Shown here piece after piece: positions 32,045 through 43,169 of a DNA stretch of 64,000 nucleotides. Below the pieces are notes generated by a model, which saw only the letters and a list, made by a program, of their open reading frames with translations, was not told the DNA's origin and searched no databases. Numbering within the stretch: position 1 is the first letter of the stretch; each line of letters opens with the position of its first letter. A program made the position numbers and the translations under genes. Origin of the DNA: Sarcophilus harrisii (Eukaryota; Chordata; Mammalia; Dasyuromorphia; Dasyuridae); NCBI RefSeq assembly GCF_902635505.1, contig NC_045431.1, positions 2,170,001-2,234,000 on the forward strand, written 5' to 3'.

Positions 32045-33690
32045 CAAGTGGCAAAACCTTTGTATCTAATAACAATGATAAATCTGATATTGAAGATATG
32101 TAGAATTTTTTAATTACACCAAATCCCATTCTCTTAGAAATATTATTCAAGAATATACGATTGTCCAAGCCATTCTCCAATTGAAAAATGGTCAAAGGAT
32201 ATGAACAGACAATTCTCAGATGAAGAAATTGAAACTATTTCTAGTCATATGAAAAGATGCTCCAAGTCATTATTAATCAGAGAAATGCAAATTAAGACAA
32301 CTCTGAGATATCTCTACACACCTGTCAGATTGGCTAAGATGACAGGAAAAAATAATGATGATTGTTGGAGGGGATGCGGGAAAACTGGGACATTGATGCA
32401 TTGTAGGTGGAGTTGTGAACGAATCCAACCATTTTGGAGAGTAGTTTGGAACTATGCTCAAAAAGTTATCAAACTGTGCATACCCTTTGATCCAGCAGTG
32501 TTACTACTGGGATTATATCCCAAAGAGATTATAAAGAAGGGAAAGGGACCTGTATGTGCACGAATGTTTGTGGCAGCCCTTTTTGTAGTGGCTAGAAACT
32601 GGAAACTGAATGGATGTCCATCAGTTGGAGAATGGCTGAATAAATTGTGGTATATGAAAATTATGGAATATTACTGTTCTGTAAGAAATGACCAACAGGA
32701 TGATTTCAGAAAGGCCTGGAGAGACTTACACGAACTGATGCTGAGTGAAATGAGCAGGACCAGGAGATCATTATATACTTCAACAACAATACTAGATGAT
32801 GACCAGTTCTGATGGACCAGGCCATCCTCAGCAACGAGATCAACCAAATCATTTCTAATGGAGCAGTAATGAACTGAACTAGCTATGCCCAGAAAAAGAA
32901 CTCTGGGAGATGACTAAAAACCATTACATTGAATTCCCATTCCCTATATTTATGCCCACCTGCATTTTTGATTTCCTTCACAAGCTAATTGTACAATATT
33001 TCAGAGTCTGATTCTTTATGTACAGCAAAATAACGTTTTGGTCATGTATACTTATTGTGTATCTAAGTTATATTTTAATATATTTAACATCTACTGGTCA
33101 TCCTGCCATCTGGGGGAGGGGGTGGGAGGGTAAGAGGTGAAAAATTGGAACAAGAGGTTTGGCAATTGTCAGTGCTGTAAAGTTACCCATGTATATATCC
33201 TGTAAATAAAAGGCTATTAAATAAAAAAAAAATTAAAAAAAAAGAATATACGTTTGTCATAAGAAAAATTGCAAACTAATTTCCATTTGAAAACATGTAA
33301 CTCATTTTAAGATAAATGCAAATAAAAACAATTCTGAGATTTCACTTCACATGCAAGAAGTTGGGTGAAAATAAATGGAAACAATGTTGGAGGGGCTATA
33401 GAAAGTCAGGCACATGAATGCATTGTTTGTTGTGTATTAAATTCTGCAAGAAAAATGTTTGTTTAAACTGGTCATATTCTTTAAACTAGTGATTCCATTA
33501 TTGTATATTTACCGCCCAATGAGGCCAAAGACAGAGCCAAATTTACATCTAAGTCACAATATCCATAGCAGTACTTTCTGTAGTAGGAAAGAAATGAAAA
33601 CAAAATGGTACCCATCACTGAGGGAGTAGGTGAGTATGTGGGGAAACTATGGTATACAAATGTAAAGAAGCATCTTCTTTGTGTTAGGCT
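32045..33690 (+). mobile_element. Older L1 ORF2 fragment, host of a younger L1
   Basis: Left part 32045-32165 and right part 33242-33690 read on from each other as L1 ORF2 (AATAACAATGATAAATCTG ... then AAACATGTAACTCATTTTAAG ... GGAGGGGCTATAGAAAGTC ... TAGTAGGAAAGAAATG ... GGGAAACTATGGTATAC). The younger L1 at 32166-33241 is inserted between them. Confidence 0.75.
32166..33241 (+). mobile_element. Younger 5'-truncated L1 with target duplication
   Basis: Starts abruptly inside ORF2 and keeps an open frame to the natural ORF2 stop. The last codons (from about 32168; ATG-based frame 32201-32812, 203 aa) contain EKWSKDMNRQFSDEEI, the CWRGCGKTGTL zinc-knuckle-like motif, HCRWSCERIQPFW and PFDPAVLLLGLYPKE. 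A 3' UTR follows with CTGCCATCTGGGGGAGGGGG (33103-33122), then AATAAAAGGCTATT and an A-rich tail. Flanked by a 17-bp duplication AAGAATATACG(A/T)TTGTC at 32149-32165 and 33242-33258, 16 of 17 identical. No promoter or 5' half, so it cannot move. Confidence 0.95.
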
Positions 33691-33870
33691 CTCTTTTTTC
33701 ATCCTGTGAGATAGGCACTTATCACAGTTGAGGAAACTGAGCTACACGAAGTGAAATAACTTGTCCAGACTTACATAGCTAGTGTCTAAAGCTGGATTTG
33801 GACTCAGATCTCCCCAAACTTCAGGCTAAATGCTCAAACTAAATTGCCACTTAGCTGTTTAGCGTCATGC
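33691..33870 (-). repeat. MIR/CORE-SINE relic
   Basis: Reverse pattern: TCATCCTGTGAGATAGGCAC, GTTGAGGAAACTGAGCTAC, CTTACATAGCTAGTGTCTAAAG, GGATTTGGACTCAGATC, and ATTGCCACTTAGCTG at the head. Confidence 0.65.
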
Positions 33871-34495
33871 AGTAAGAAATAGGAAGAACTCGGAGAAACA
33901 AAAAACATTTTGTAACAATTAACATAAGGTAAAATTTGCTAAATCACATGAACAGTATACCCAGTCACTCCATAAAAGATCACTAACATGGCAAAACTGG
34001 GGAGAAAGTCCTTAATGTCCCTGGGAAAACAAAAACTACAACATTTTTGCCTTCCTGTATTCAAGAGGGGGAATTGTTGCCTTCCTTCAATCAGTCATTG
34101 TATCAAAGACTTCTGCTTATTTTACTTTGTTCCAAGAGAAGGTTTAGTGAACAAGGGAGGGGTCTCAGAGATAATTTTGTGATAAAAAAAAAAAAAAAAA
34201 AAAAAAAAAAGACAAAAGGCATCACTAACAATTACCTTCTAAAACTAAATAGGAACATTTTGCCTTCTGTTAACTTTTCAGTATACAGTGTAATTGTGAT
34301 GGTGTGATCTTTTATAGTAAAATGCCTGTGAAGGTTTCCTTCTTAATGTTTCCATTAAAAATAATCAGTGTGCAGATAGAGAACACTATCGTGAAGCTTT
34401 TATGCAGACAAGAAAGTAGATTATGATCATCATGAATGTCTTATCAATTGTCACTGGTAAGCTTTGTGACCCTGGCTCTGTAGTGTCAACTGTGC
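33871..34495. other. Unassigned stretch with a long A-run
   Basis: A 27-base A-run at 34184-34210 is the only landmark; no retro-insert with target duplications could be tied to it. No gene seen. Confidence 0.4.
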
Positions 34496-34499
34496 AGGG

Positions 34500-34680
34500 G
34501 TGATAATAATACCTATGTTACAGGGACAATCAAATGAGGAGAAATCGAGGTCCGGGAAGGTCAAATGACTTGCCCACAATCCCATAAGTAGTAAGCATCA
34601 CAATAGGGACTCAAACCCCTATCCCATGATGGCCTTTCCACTAGATAAGCTTGTGATCTAAACTGGCACTTACTTTGGCT
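34500..34680 (-). repeat. MIR-type SINE relic
   Basis: Reverse pattern: GAGGAGAAATCGAGGTCCGG, AAATGACTTGCCCACAATCCC, ATAAGTAGTAAGCATCAC, GGACTCAAACCCCTATCCC, GATGGCCTTTCCACTAG. Confidence 0.6.
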
Positions 34681-34769
34681 GCCATCCTTCTCTGGTGGGT
34701 ACAATGATTACGTATATTCGAGCAAGGGCGATTCCTGAGCTCTTTTGGTCTGCTCAATATGATGACTGC

Positions 34770-35620
34770 TTTAAAAATCAATAAGTTTTTCTACAAAATA
34801 GCCAGAGTCAATGTCTTTACTTTTATCTGTGTTCTAAAGTCACCAGCTTTTCTTAAGTATGTCCAGCTGGAAGTGTTAGTGCCATTTTTTCCCTCTTAAT
34901 CCTTTATTCAAATTGGAATTAATGTTGGCATTTGCTTTAGCAAGTCAATGATACGACTGCCTTCAGACAGCTAAATCTCAGGGGATTTCCAGGGTCAACC
35001 CATTAATCAACCCATTAAGATTAAGTCTATTTCATTTTTTGTGATGTTCTTCAGTGTTCCCCACTTTCCAACTCTGTTCCTGAAGGATAGAGCCCAAGCA
35101 TGAAGTTTTGGCTCTTCCATTTCTTGAGCCACGGCCATATCTTTTAATAATCTTTGTTCTCTTCCTCTGTGTGCTCTTTGAATCAGTCATAAATGCCAAG
35201 ATACATATTGGCAAAGTTTGGGAGAATCATCTCAAATTCTTGTAAGAATTGCTCATTCCATGGAACAGATGTCGGGGTATTAGCTACAATTGTCTTCACG
35301 GTGGTCTGCTTGCTTATTGGTAGTCATGAGCACTGGAAGGCTAGATGACCAAGTGTACCATGAAATTTTCTCTTGTTGCCTTTGGCACACAATGAAACCA
35401 TCTCCTCCAATTTCTTTATTTACTTCTCTGAAAATAACTTTTAAGCTGTCCTATTTAGCAACAACTAATTTATGTCTTCTGGTTTCGTTTATACTGATAA
35501 TGTCAATATGTATATGGTTCAGTGAATCCAATATTGTATCATCTTTTTAACTATTGAGCAAATATCCCATATTAAGAGTACTGAAGAGTTTAATAGCTGC
35601 ATGACTCCTAGCATTCCTGT
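34770..35620 (-). mobile_element. RTE-clade LINE endonuclease relic
   Basis: Read on minus, a frame at about 35460-35520 gives HIHIDIISINETRRHK, the first catalytic block of an AP-type endonuclease as found in RTE elements. It is followed in order by FREVNKEIGGDGFIV, then KTIVANTPTSVP, GRGSRNGRA (the FN..G block region), and NITKNEIDLILM near 35030-35060. The last matches the RTE 'TKNEIDYIL' motif. Frames shift several times, so it is a dead fragment of about 850 bases covering mostly the endonuclease; the reverse transcriptase is missing. Family identity rests on these motifs in the correct order. Confidence 0.7.
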
Positions 35621-36095
35621 TCCCTTTCCCCCCTACTCCGTTGCCACAATAGAAGTGAATGACACTACAAGGAATGGGACCATTTTTTGCCCAGTTTTAT
35701 TCAGTCACCTGGACTAAACTATTTGGCCCCCTTTGAAGCTCACTCCAGGGCTGAGACTTCCTATATTTTGTTAAATTGGTCCTTAGCACCTTTGTTAAGT
35801 TGGTTAAAAACAAACCTTCTAGAACTTGTATTCTACTGATTATCTTTAAGAACCCAGGTCACATCCATGACAAAAGATAGGAGAGAATGTAAAACAATCA
35901 AAAGGCAATAACAAATTTTTACAAAAATTTAAAAAAAAAGTAGTTAGGAAGACATCAGCAACGACAGAAACCTGCCGAATTCTATCAATAATGAAAAAGA
36001 CCTGTGTGTATGTTGAAGGTGTCCTTGATGAAAGCATCAGAAAGAACCAGTCATGTTTTCCTAGACCGAAATCTACAAAATGCTACATCTTCCCA
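35621..36095. other. Unassigned stretch
   Basis: May include a few more bases of the RTE 5' region up to about 35640. The rest shows no gene or repeat I can name. Confidence 0.35.
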
Positions 36096-36099
36096 GTAT

Positions 36100-36500
36100 T
36101 GTGAATTTAGAGTAGGAAGGGATTTGAGAAGCCATCAAGTACAATCCCTTCACTCTCCAGGTGAGGAACCTGGAGTCCATGGTAAGTGACTAAATCGCAG
36201 CTCAGTTCATTGATGGGGAAGTCAAAAGCTCCAGCAAGGGAAGCAGAGAGGGAGTTATTACAGCACCAACAGCACCCAATAATAAGATCGGGCCCATATA
36301 GGGTTTAACACTTTACAAACACATGATCTTTCTATCAGATGCAGGCAAGGCGAGTTTCGTTATCCCCGTTTTTCAGATGATAAAGAGGAGACCAAGAGGG
36401 GTAAAGCACTTCAGGCAAGGCCTCCGGGTAAGCAGCAGGAACGTTACTTCAATTCTCCCTCCCCTCCCCTTCAGCTGCTTTCCAGGCCATGCTGCTAAGG
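36100..36500 (-). repeat. Two MIR-type SINE relics
   Basis: About 36100-36200 (AGAGTAGGAAGGGATTTGAG, CCAGGTGAGGAACCTGGAG) and about 36280-36500 (TTTAACACTTTACAAACACATG, GTTATCCCCGTTTTTCAGATG, GGGTAAAGCACTTCAGGC). Confidence 0.5.
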
Positions 36501-36519
36501 GCCAGCTAGACTAATGGAA

Positions 36520-37085
36520 CTTGCCTTCCAAGGCCCTTCTCTTTGGACATAGTCGGGGCTTCCCTGCCACCGAGCCCTTCTCAGCTGATCTGGTTCCCAT
36601 ACACCCCCTTTCCTGCCTCTTGTTCACTCACTGGGATCCGCAAAGGATTGTGGTCTAGCACAGCCAGTTGTCACCTTCAATCAACAATTCCCCATTAAAA
36701 CTATTCCCTCAATCAAAGTGGATCCTAATAAGCCCATGAGTCATGCTGCCCTCCTTCCTAAACCTTGACTTCTACTAGGGACTTTAATTCCGGAAACCAC
36801 CCGCAGGCTGTGTATAGCTCTTCCAAATGTTTAGGCAGGAAGTAAAATTCAAATTAGATATAATCACAATGCAAATGTAGAATTATTTAATTCAAGCCGA
36901 CTGGTGCTCTCAGGTCATAATTCCTGCCATAACTAGTTCTTACAATTGCCTTCTGTTAAGTGAATCAGAGGAGAAAAAAAAATACCCCTAACTTGTTCAT
37001 GCAGAACAAATTTGTCTCCTAAACAAATCCCAATCAGCAGAAAAGTCCTAAATTAAGCACCCTGACCTCCCTATAAACTTAAATA
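36520..37085. promoter_or_regulatory. Repeat-poor block, candidate conserved element
   Basis: No repeat recognised. The right half has homeodomain-like TAGAATTATTTAATTCAAG and TAGATATAATCACAATGC, and an AP-1-type ATGAGTCAT at 36736-36744. Candidate enhancer by texture only. Confidence 0.3.
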
Positions 37086-37259
37086 AGTTGCTTTGTTTCA
37101 TTTCATTTTATTTTGTTTAGATGGAGGGTACCCCCTTTCCCCTCACCCCCACCTCACAGATACACACTCTCCCCCTTTTCTCTCAGATTGGGACAAAAGA
37201 TAAAGAGACGCCATTGAGAAAGCTGGGACTGCCACGGGGCTGCTTTTCCAGGATTACCC

Positions 37260-37660
37260 CAGAATAGCAGCAGCAGCAGGCTCTCCAGTTTACAAGCCAC
37301 TGACCTTCATAGTGGCCCTTTCAGCGAGGGAGTCAAAGTTATTATTGTCTCTACCTCGCAAGGGAAAAAACTGAGGCTTCAACTCCTGAAATCCAGCCAG
37401 CTAATGGCAAAGGAGGCAGGACTTGGGACTGGAGGATCTGGAAGAACAAGAAACAGTAGAGCACAATTTCTAATCCACTTGGCTCCTTGTTTTGTGGGAA
37501 GGGAAACCGCAGCCTAAAGGGGCAAGATGACTTGCTCAAAGTCTACTATTAACTGGCAAAGCCAGGAGATCTTCTTCGTGTTCTTGGAAGTCCAGGTTTT
37601 CTGGCTTCGAGTTTGGGCATCTTTCCACAGAACCATTCTGACTCCCCAAATCCCCAAAGC
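37260..37660 (-). repeat. Two MIR-type SINE relics
   Basis: About 37270-37430 (GTTATTATTGTCTCTACCTC, AAAAAACTGAGGCTTCAAC, CCAGCCAGCTAATGGC) and about 37470-37660 (AAACCGCAGCCTAAAGGGG, AAGATGACTTGCTCAAAG, GCCAGGAGATCTTC). A CAG-repeat bit lies at 37267-37279. Confidence 0.5.
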
Positions 37661-38375
37661 ATCTGATTGGCTCCTGAGTAAATGTTCACTCCCCCAGGGG
37701 GTCAGGGGGTCCTTAATTCTCTCCCAGTGACATTCAGAAATAGAATAAGGGCTTCCCGGAAATCCTCCAAGACAGAGCCCTGGTTGGTCTGGTCCAGTAC
37801 CAAATGCAAAGGCCAATTCTGATGAGACGAGCGCACACAAGGAGGGCCAGTATGGCCAAGCTGGAGATCTTGGGGCACAAGTGCTGTGGAGCAGGAAATC
37901 TTTCACCCACAGCCTCCATCCTGGCTTGGGGACAGGTGGCCAAAGCATCAGTAAAGACCTGTCTGTCCCTGATGGACTAGACCTTCCCGGGATGGGAGGA
38001 GCAATCTTCTCCCAGTGACTTCTAGCCTCATCCCAATCTAGTGTCTGAACTCTGTCCCACAATATTAAACATCCCCCTCTCCCTGGTGCTTATCGCCTTC
38101 AAAATCTAGCTTCATGCTCATCATCCGTCTAATAAATGGCCAGGCATCCGTGTCCACAGGACCAGCTCCTCCTCTGCTCCTATCAGGGAGCCCTCCCAGC
38201 TTTTCTTGATTTCTGGAGTTGGTGCAGAGCTCTCTCTTTTGGCTGGTGCTGAACACACTCTTTTCTTACCACGTTCTTCTGGGGGATGGCAGACAGGGGG
38301 CGGGGAAACCCATTTGTCTCTCTTCTGACTTTTTCCAAACCTCAGAGTCTCTACTGTACACTCGCCTCCAATCTT
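37661..38375. other. Unassigned stretch
   Basis: GC-moderate. The 182-codon minus frame (37514-38062) overlaps the MIR copy and has no recognisable domain, so I do not call it a gene. No repeat named in 37700-38350. Confidence 0.35.
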
Positions 38376-38379
38376 CTAT

Positions 38380-38535
38380 TGTTTGATCTGACTCAAGCAA
38401 GTCGTTTTTCCTCTCTGGTGATTCAGTTTTATCATCTGTAAAATGGGAATAATAATAGTCACACTATATTCCTTAGAATACAGTTGTAAGGAAAATATAC
38501 CTAAAGTGCCTCATAAGTGTGAGGTATTATAACTA
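38380..38535 (+). repeat. MIR-type SINE relic
   Basis: Clear MIR core: CTCTCTGGTGATTCAGTTTTATC, ATCTGTAAAATGGGAATAATAATAG, then a tail-like GTTGTAAGGAAAATATACC. Confidence 0.65.
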
Positions 38536-38795
38536 CTGGTTCTTCAAAAAACTGAAGCCTATCAATCCATACAAGTTTCAATCATTTTAACACTATAGGG
38601 AAAAACAAATGCAAAAAAATCTGTGTTCATAGTTTCTGTGGACACAGATACAGATAAACTAAGGAAATCCTGGGCGAAATTGTAAAACATAGGTGATAGG
38701 TCCCTCAAAAGCATCACTTTTTAATATTTTCATGGTCTTTAACCTCTCCACACATACACACAACATACACATGTCCCCCAGCTTCTCAATCGTGG
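38536..38795. other. AT-rich unassigned stretch
   Basis: No feature seen. Confidence 0.35.
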
Positions 38796-38799
38796 ATTT

Positions 38800-38965
38800 G
38801 GAAAATTAGAGATCAAAGGGACTTAAGAGAACATCTTATCCATCCAGTATGTGAAGCATGAAATCTCAAGACAATATCTAATTCGTCATCATTAACTCAA
38901 TGAGCATTTTACAGAAGGGGAAACTATGGCACACAGAGGATAAGAAGTTCCGAGTCTGGAGTTTA
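38800..38965 (-). repeat. MIR/THER-type SINE relic
   Basis: Reverse pattern: AATTAGAGATCAAAGGGAC, GAACATCTTATCCATCCAG, CATTTTACAGAAGGGGAAAC. Confidence 0.5.
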
Positions 38966-39114
38966 TGCAGTAAGAGTAAAGATAGAGTGTGTTCCAGATA
39001 TGGGGGAACCATTTGTATATCCAAGCTCTAGGGAAAGACATTTAGGGATGGGAAATTCAAACTCTTATTAGAGAGCTCTTCTGAACTTTGTACATCTTTA
39101 AGGGTTAAGAAGTG

Positions 39115-39330
39115 TAGCATGATGTGATGGAAAGAGCACTGGACTCTCCTGAAGAACTTCGACTTGAACACCAGCTGCAAAATGAGCTGATGACCTTGGG
39201 CAAATACTCTAAGCTTCAGTTCCTTCATCTAACAAATGGGGGTGATGAGATTTATTTATACAAACCACCTCACACAGTTGTATTGAGAAAAGCACTTGTT
39301 CAAGTCTAAAAGTACTGAATTATGAAAATT
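39115..39330 (+). repeat. MIR-type SINE relic, nearly full length
   Basis: ATGATGTGATGGAAAGAGCAC, TTCGACTTGAACACCAGCTG, GATGACCTTGGGCAAATAC, CTTCAGTTCCTTCATCTAAC, AAATGGGGGTGATGAG, GTTGTATTGAGAAAAGCAC. Confidence 0.7.
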
Positions 39331-40275
39331 GTCGTTATTCCTTAATAATGAACAGAAGTAGTTGATTTATCATTTACATCTTGAACAAGATGAACCCCCT
39401 TAGGTGTTAGCTTTGCTGAGAATCCTTCTCTAAGTTGTTTTATCTATAATTCAGAAATAAAAATCTTGGTTTCCTGTAGAAGATATTTCAAACACCATTG
39501 ACTAGGGAAAGTGTCCATTTGTAGGCCGAAAAGCCTCGGGCCCTTACACCCCGCCAAACCCTGAATATTTAGTCCTTTCCAGTTTTAAATCCCATGATGC
39601 TTATAAAAGGAAATCTGTTTAGGGATTGGGGTAGGGATGGAGATGGAGGAGAGTATTGAAGGATCAGTAATTAATCTCTTCTTTCCATTCCACAATATCC
39701 TCCTGCTCCTTTGATGAAGGGATTTCTCCATTAAGGCTGCTTAGAGCAATAGACCAACCATTTGAGTATAAAAGATCTTCAGCTGATTCCAATCTCTCAG
39801 CCCCTAACCCTTCCTCTTCTTTTTTCAAGCTTTCCAGATGCGTGACACCTTCAGTTCTCATTGTACGCTTCCCACTTCACTAATGTGATTCCTCCCTTCC
39901 CACTCTACCTCCCTCCACCCCAATAGTGATTATGCACTAAACCTGGGGAGGCAATCCACTTTCATGGCCCAGATACATATAAACAGTTATTTCTTTTCCT
40001 ATTACTTTATCAGTTTTAGATCCTCTTAATTAAATTTGCAAAATACTAGGCAGATTATATGTTATAATTTTTTCTTCAGATATTTTTCAAAATCCCAGCA
40101 TAGGGATTTCTATAATTAATGTCTAATGCGGCAAATGCTCCGAAAATAGTAAAGTAGCAAAACATTAAAAGTGATAGTGATTAATAATACATACAAATTC
40201 ATGTCATTTACTATATCTATGCTCTCTAATCCCCATGTTAGTTATGTCTCTGAGGAGTCAATGATAAAATTAAAG
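39331..40275. other. Unassigned stretch
   Basis: AT-rich, especially 39990-40230. No gene or repeat recognised; a 65-codon minus frame (39664-39861) has no domain. Confidence 0.4.
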
Positions 40276-40279
40276 GTCT

Positions 40280-40925
40280 CATAGACACCAATATATTTAT
40301 AGTAGCAGTTTTTATAGGAGCAAGACTGGAAGCAAAGCATACGCTCATTGATTAGGTATAACCTCCCTCCAAGGCTACTGATGGCCAGGGCCGTACGTAC
40401 CAGTCTTCCTCGGATAGACTTGGAGACAAGACCGGAGTTAAAAGGCCAACCTGCCTTTCTTTATTGGTAATCTCAGCAGGAAACAAGAGCAAGAGAAAGT
40501 CTCTGCGTCTCTATCTCTGCATCTCTCTACACCCCTGCTTATGGCAGAGCGGGCCATTTATATTTACTCTCCTCTGGGATTATCCCGTGGCCAGCCCACT
40601 CAGCGCTGCACAGGTGGATCAGCAGAAGGGAGACACCTGGAGTCAGTGCTGCGTCCTAAGGAGAAAACAACACCGGTAAGACACAGCCTCCTGCCTCAGC
40701 GCCCAAGCCCCTTCTCCCTCCTGGGTCCACCCTACCAGCTAACATGGCACACATGGCCATTCTCAGAAGGAAAGTCCCTACCAATTAGGGAATAAATAAA
40801 CGCATTCTAATAAATAAATAGAATGGAATATAACTACACTGTAAGAAATGATGACTACAGAGAAGTATAAGATGATTTCATGAAGGGACGCAAAGCGATT
40901 CTAGGAAAACAATCCAATTATCAGT
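40280..40925 (+). mobile_element. L1 ORF2 end fragment split by a solo LTR
   Basis: Left part reads ..TATTTATAGTAGCAGTTTTTATAG.. up to 40356. The right part, from 40784, has AAATAGAATGGAATATAAC, GTAAGAAATGATGACTAC and CTAGGAAAACAAT. Together these are the usual L1 ORF2 end in order. Confidence 0.65.
40357..40783 (-). mobile_element. Solo LTR of an endogenous retrovirus
   Basis: A 427-bp block sits inside an L1 fragment and is flanked by the 6-bp direct repeat ATTAGG (40351-40356 and 40784-40789). On the minus strand it starts TGGTAGGG. A TATA-like AATATAAATGG lies near 40555, and AATAAA lies near 40461, giving a U3-R-U5 layout. No internal retroviral genes adjoin it, so it is a solo LTR left by recombination. 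Six-base target duplications are usual for class II (beta-like) elements, so that is the likely class. It is younger than the L1 it split. Confidence 0.8.
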
Positions 40926-41109
40926 CCTCAAACTACTGCCCACGGGCCAGATGCAGCAGCTGAGGACAATTATCCTCCTCACCCAGGGCTCTGAAGTTTC
41001 TTTATTTAAAGGCCCACAAAACAAAGTTTTTGTTTTTACTCTAGTCCGAACCTCCAGCAGTCTGAGGGACAGTGAACTGGCCCCCTATTGAAAAGTTTGA
41101 GGACCCCTG
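40924..41109. mobile_element. Non-autonomous hAT element
   Basis: Inverted ends: AGTCCTCAAACT at the left and AGTTTGAGGACCCCTGG at the right. Interior has GCCCACGGGCCAGATGCAG, TTTAAAGGCCCACAAAACAAAG and GGGACAGTGAACTGGCCCCC. Little divergence compared with the other hAT relics here, so relatively recent. Confidence 0.75.
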
Positions 41110-42040
41110 GTACCCTTAACCATATAACAGATAACTCTGTGGGAGGGAGAAAGGCATAGAAGGGGAAACCGTGATATACAAACAGGAGTTATAAATAAAG
41201 CTTTCTAAAATGGGCAATGCAAAATGACTGTGGCCATTTAAAGCTGCCTTCGTTTATATGTTTATGTAACAACTATTGTTTTTTCTTGATTCTATTTGGC
41301 TCACTAATAAGCATTTCACATAAGTCTTCCCATATTTCTTTGAATTTTTCATATTCATTATGGGATGTTATTTTTTTTACTGTGCCATTATACTCTCATT
41401 CTTTTTAAAACTTAAACTAATGTTCTGTCAATAAAGTTATTATAATAAATAAAAATAAATAAATAAAACTTAAATTAATGTTTTCAATAAAAAAATTTTT
41501 CTCTGCCTCTCATGTCTTCTCCCTGCTTTGAAATGGAAAGAAAAATAAAAATCTTTTCAACAAATATACATAATCAAGCAAAATAAAATCTATCTTTGGG
41601 TATGTTCAAAATTATATATCTTAATCTGCAAGCTGAGTAAATAATTTCTTTGTCAGAATGACAAAGTATCTTTTATCATGAAGATTCTGGAATGGCAATT
41701 GTTCAATTGTTCAGGGAGTTCTTAAATTTTTATAATTGTTAGTGATTCTTATAATTTAATCTGTGCTCCAGAAATCCAGATTTCATTCTTGTACACCATC
41801 TTCTCAAGGGTTACATTTCCAAATATTCTTTTTATTTATGAAACTCCTATCTTTAATCAGCAGCAGAGATGAAGATACAATCTATGTTCCTAAAGTCTTC
41901 AGCTGCTTGCCTAATATATAATATTTAGAATACCTAGTAATATTTTCTAGTTTTCTTTAGTACCATTGAATCCTCATGTATCTCCAGAAGTTAGTAGTGA
42001 TTATGTGACCAAACTAATGTAAATTATTTATAGCAGTATG
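41110..42040. repeat. AT-rich stretch with reversed L1 scraps
   Basis: About 41240-41420 resembles an antisense L1 3' part (TCTTCCCATATTTCTTTGAA, CATTCATTATGGGATGTTAT). About 41510-41600 may be an L1 3' UTR in reverse. (AAAT)n lies at 41444-41467. No gene. Confidence 0.4.
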
Positions 42041-42044
42041 AAAA

Positions 42045-43165
42045 AAAAAATCATCCAAATTACTAACGACTAGAGAAATACAAACTAAGACAATTTTAAG
42101 TTTCTACATCTCATCCATCAAATCGACAAATTTGACAAAAAGGGAAATAGACATTAGCTGTCTTCATAATTAATATCAGATAAACAAATGCCTGTCTCAT
42201 TATCCCTCAGTATGGACTACCATTCCTTATTTCTTCTTCTTTAATTTTATTATATTCATTCTTTCCTGATGCCATTTGTAGATCCAAGACACCTTTTTTT
42301 TTTCCTCAGAGAAGTATCCCCTCCATCTACTGAGATTTTATTATTTTATAAATTATCAAAATGATTCTATAAATTATCAAGACCTATTAAATTCTTGTCC
42401 AGGACCACCCACTTATATACTGCTGATGTTAAGACAAGCTTGGAGAAACCAGATTTATAAAACAAGCAGTCAGTCATCACTCTAAGAACTCCATAGTAAA
42501 GTTCCATTGCAATATGAAGGCAGAAGTCACATGTTCTGAAGCATTCAGTACTGTGGCAAAGAACTCGACATTGGAGGCACTGGTCAATTGGTGAATGGTT
42601 GAAGATACGATGGCATATGATCACGATGGAATATTGCTATATTATAAGAAATTATGAGCTCGTTGATTGCAGAAAAACATGGATAGACTTGCATGGAATA
42701 ATGAAGAACAAAATGGCCAGAATCAAGAGAATGCTGTATACAATGATAGCAATATGGTTTTTAAAACAACTGCGAGCAAGAAAGTCATTTTGACTATTAC
42801 AAATATCCAAATTAACTGCAAAGAATATTTGAGAGAAGGATGCTATATGTGGCCAGAGAAATAACTGATAAATACAAGTGTATATAGAATGATATATATG
42901 TATGTGTGTATACATATGTGTGTATGTGTGTATATAAAATACTACATATAATATAATATAAATGTGTGTGTGATGGTAGACATTTCTAGGGTAGAGGAGA
43001 AGGGAAGAAAAAAGTAAAAGAAGTCATATAATAACTTTATAATCTATTTAAAAGCAATAGCAAGTTGTACATAACAGATTAGGAGTTTCATGTGTAATCA
43101 TTTTTATTCTACTAAGTTATGGAAATGCTTGTATTTCATAAATTAAAAATAAAATCTTTTAAAAT
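42045..43165 (+). mobile_element. Old L1 fragments, ORF2 end and tail
   Basis: 42060-42150 has AACGACTAGAGAAATACAAAC and CAATTTTAAGTTTCTACATC (L1 'REIQIKTILRFLHL' region). 42575-42800 has GGTCAATTGGTGAATGGTTG, TCACGATGGAATATTGC and ATGGATAGACTTGCATGGAA. The tail ends in AAATTAAAAATAAAATCTTTT near 43160. Sequence at 42160-42560 does not look like L1 and may be an insertion or a lost match. Confidence 0.6.
42893..42975. repeat. TA/TG microsatellite
   Basis: Mixed TATATG, TGTGTA and TATAATA units inside the L1 tail region. Confidence 0.9.
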
Positions 43166-43169
43166 GAAG

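Noticed and set aside
32201-32812. 203-codon frame as a host gene
   Set aside because: It is the C-terminal end of L1 ORF2 in a 5'-truncated insertion with target duplications.
34184-34210. A27 run as the tail of a processed pseudogene
   Set aside because: No target duplications and no recognisable coding sequence upstream.
37514-38062. 182-codon minus frame as a gene
   Set aside because: It overlaps a MIR relic and has no recognisable domain; a shorter plus frame overlaps it.
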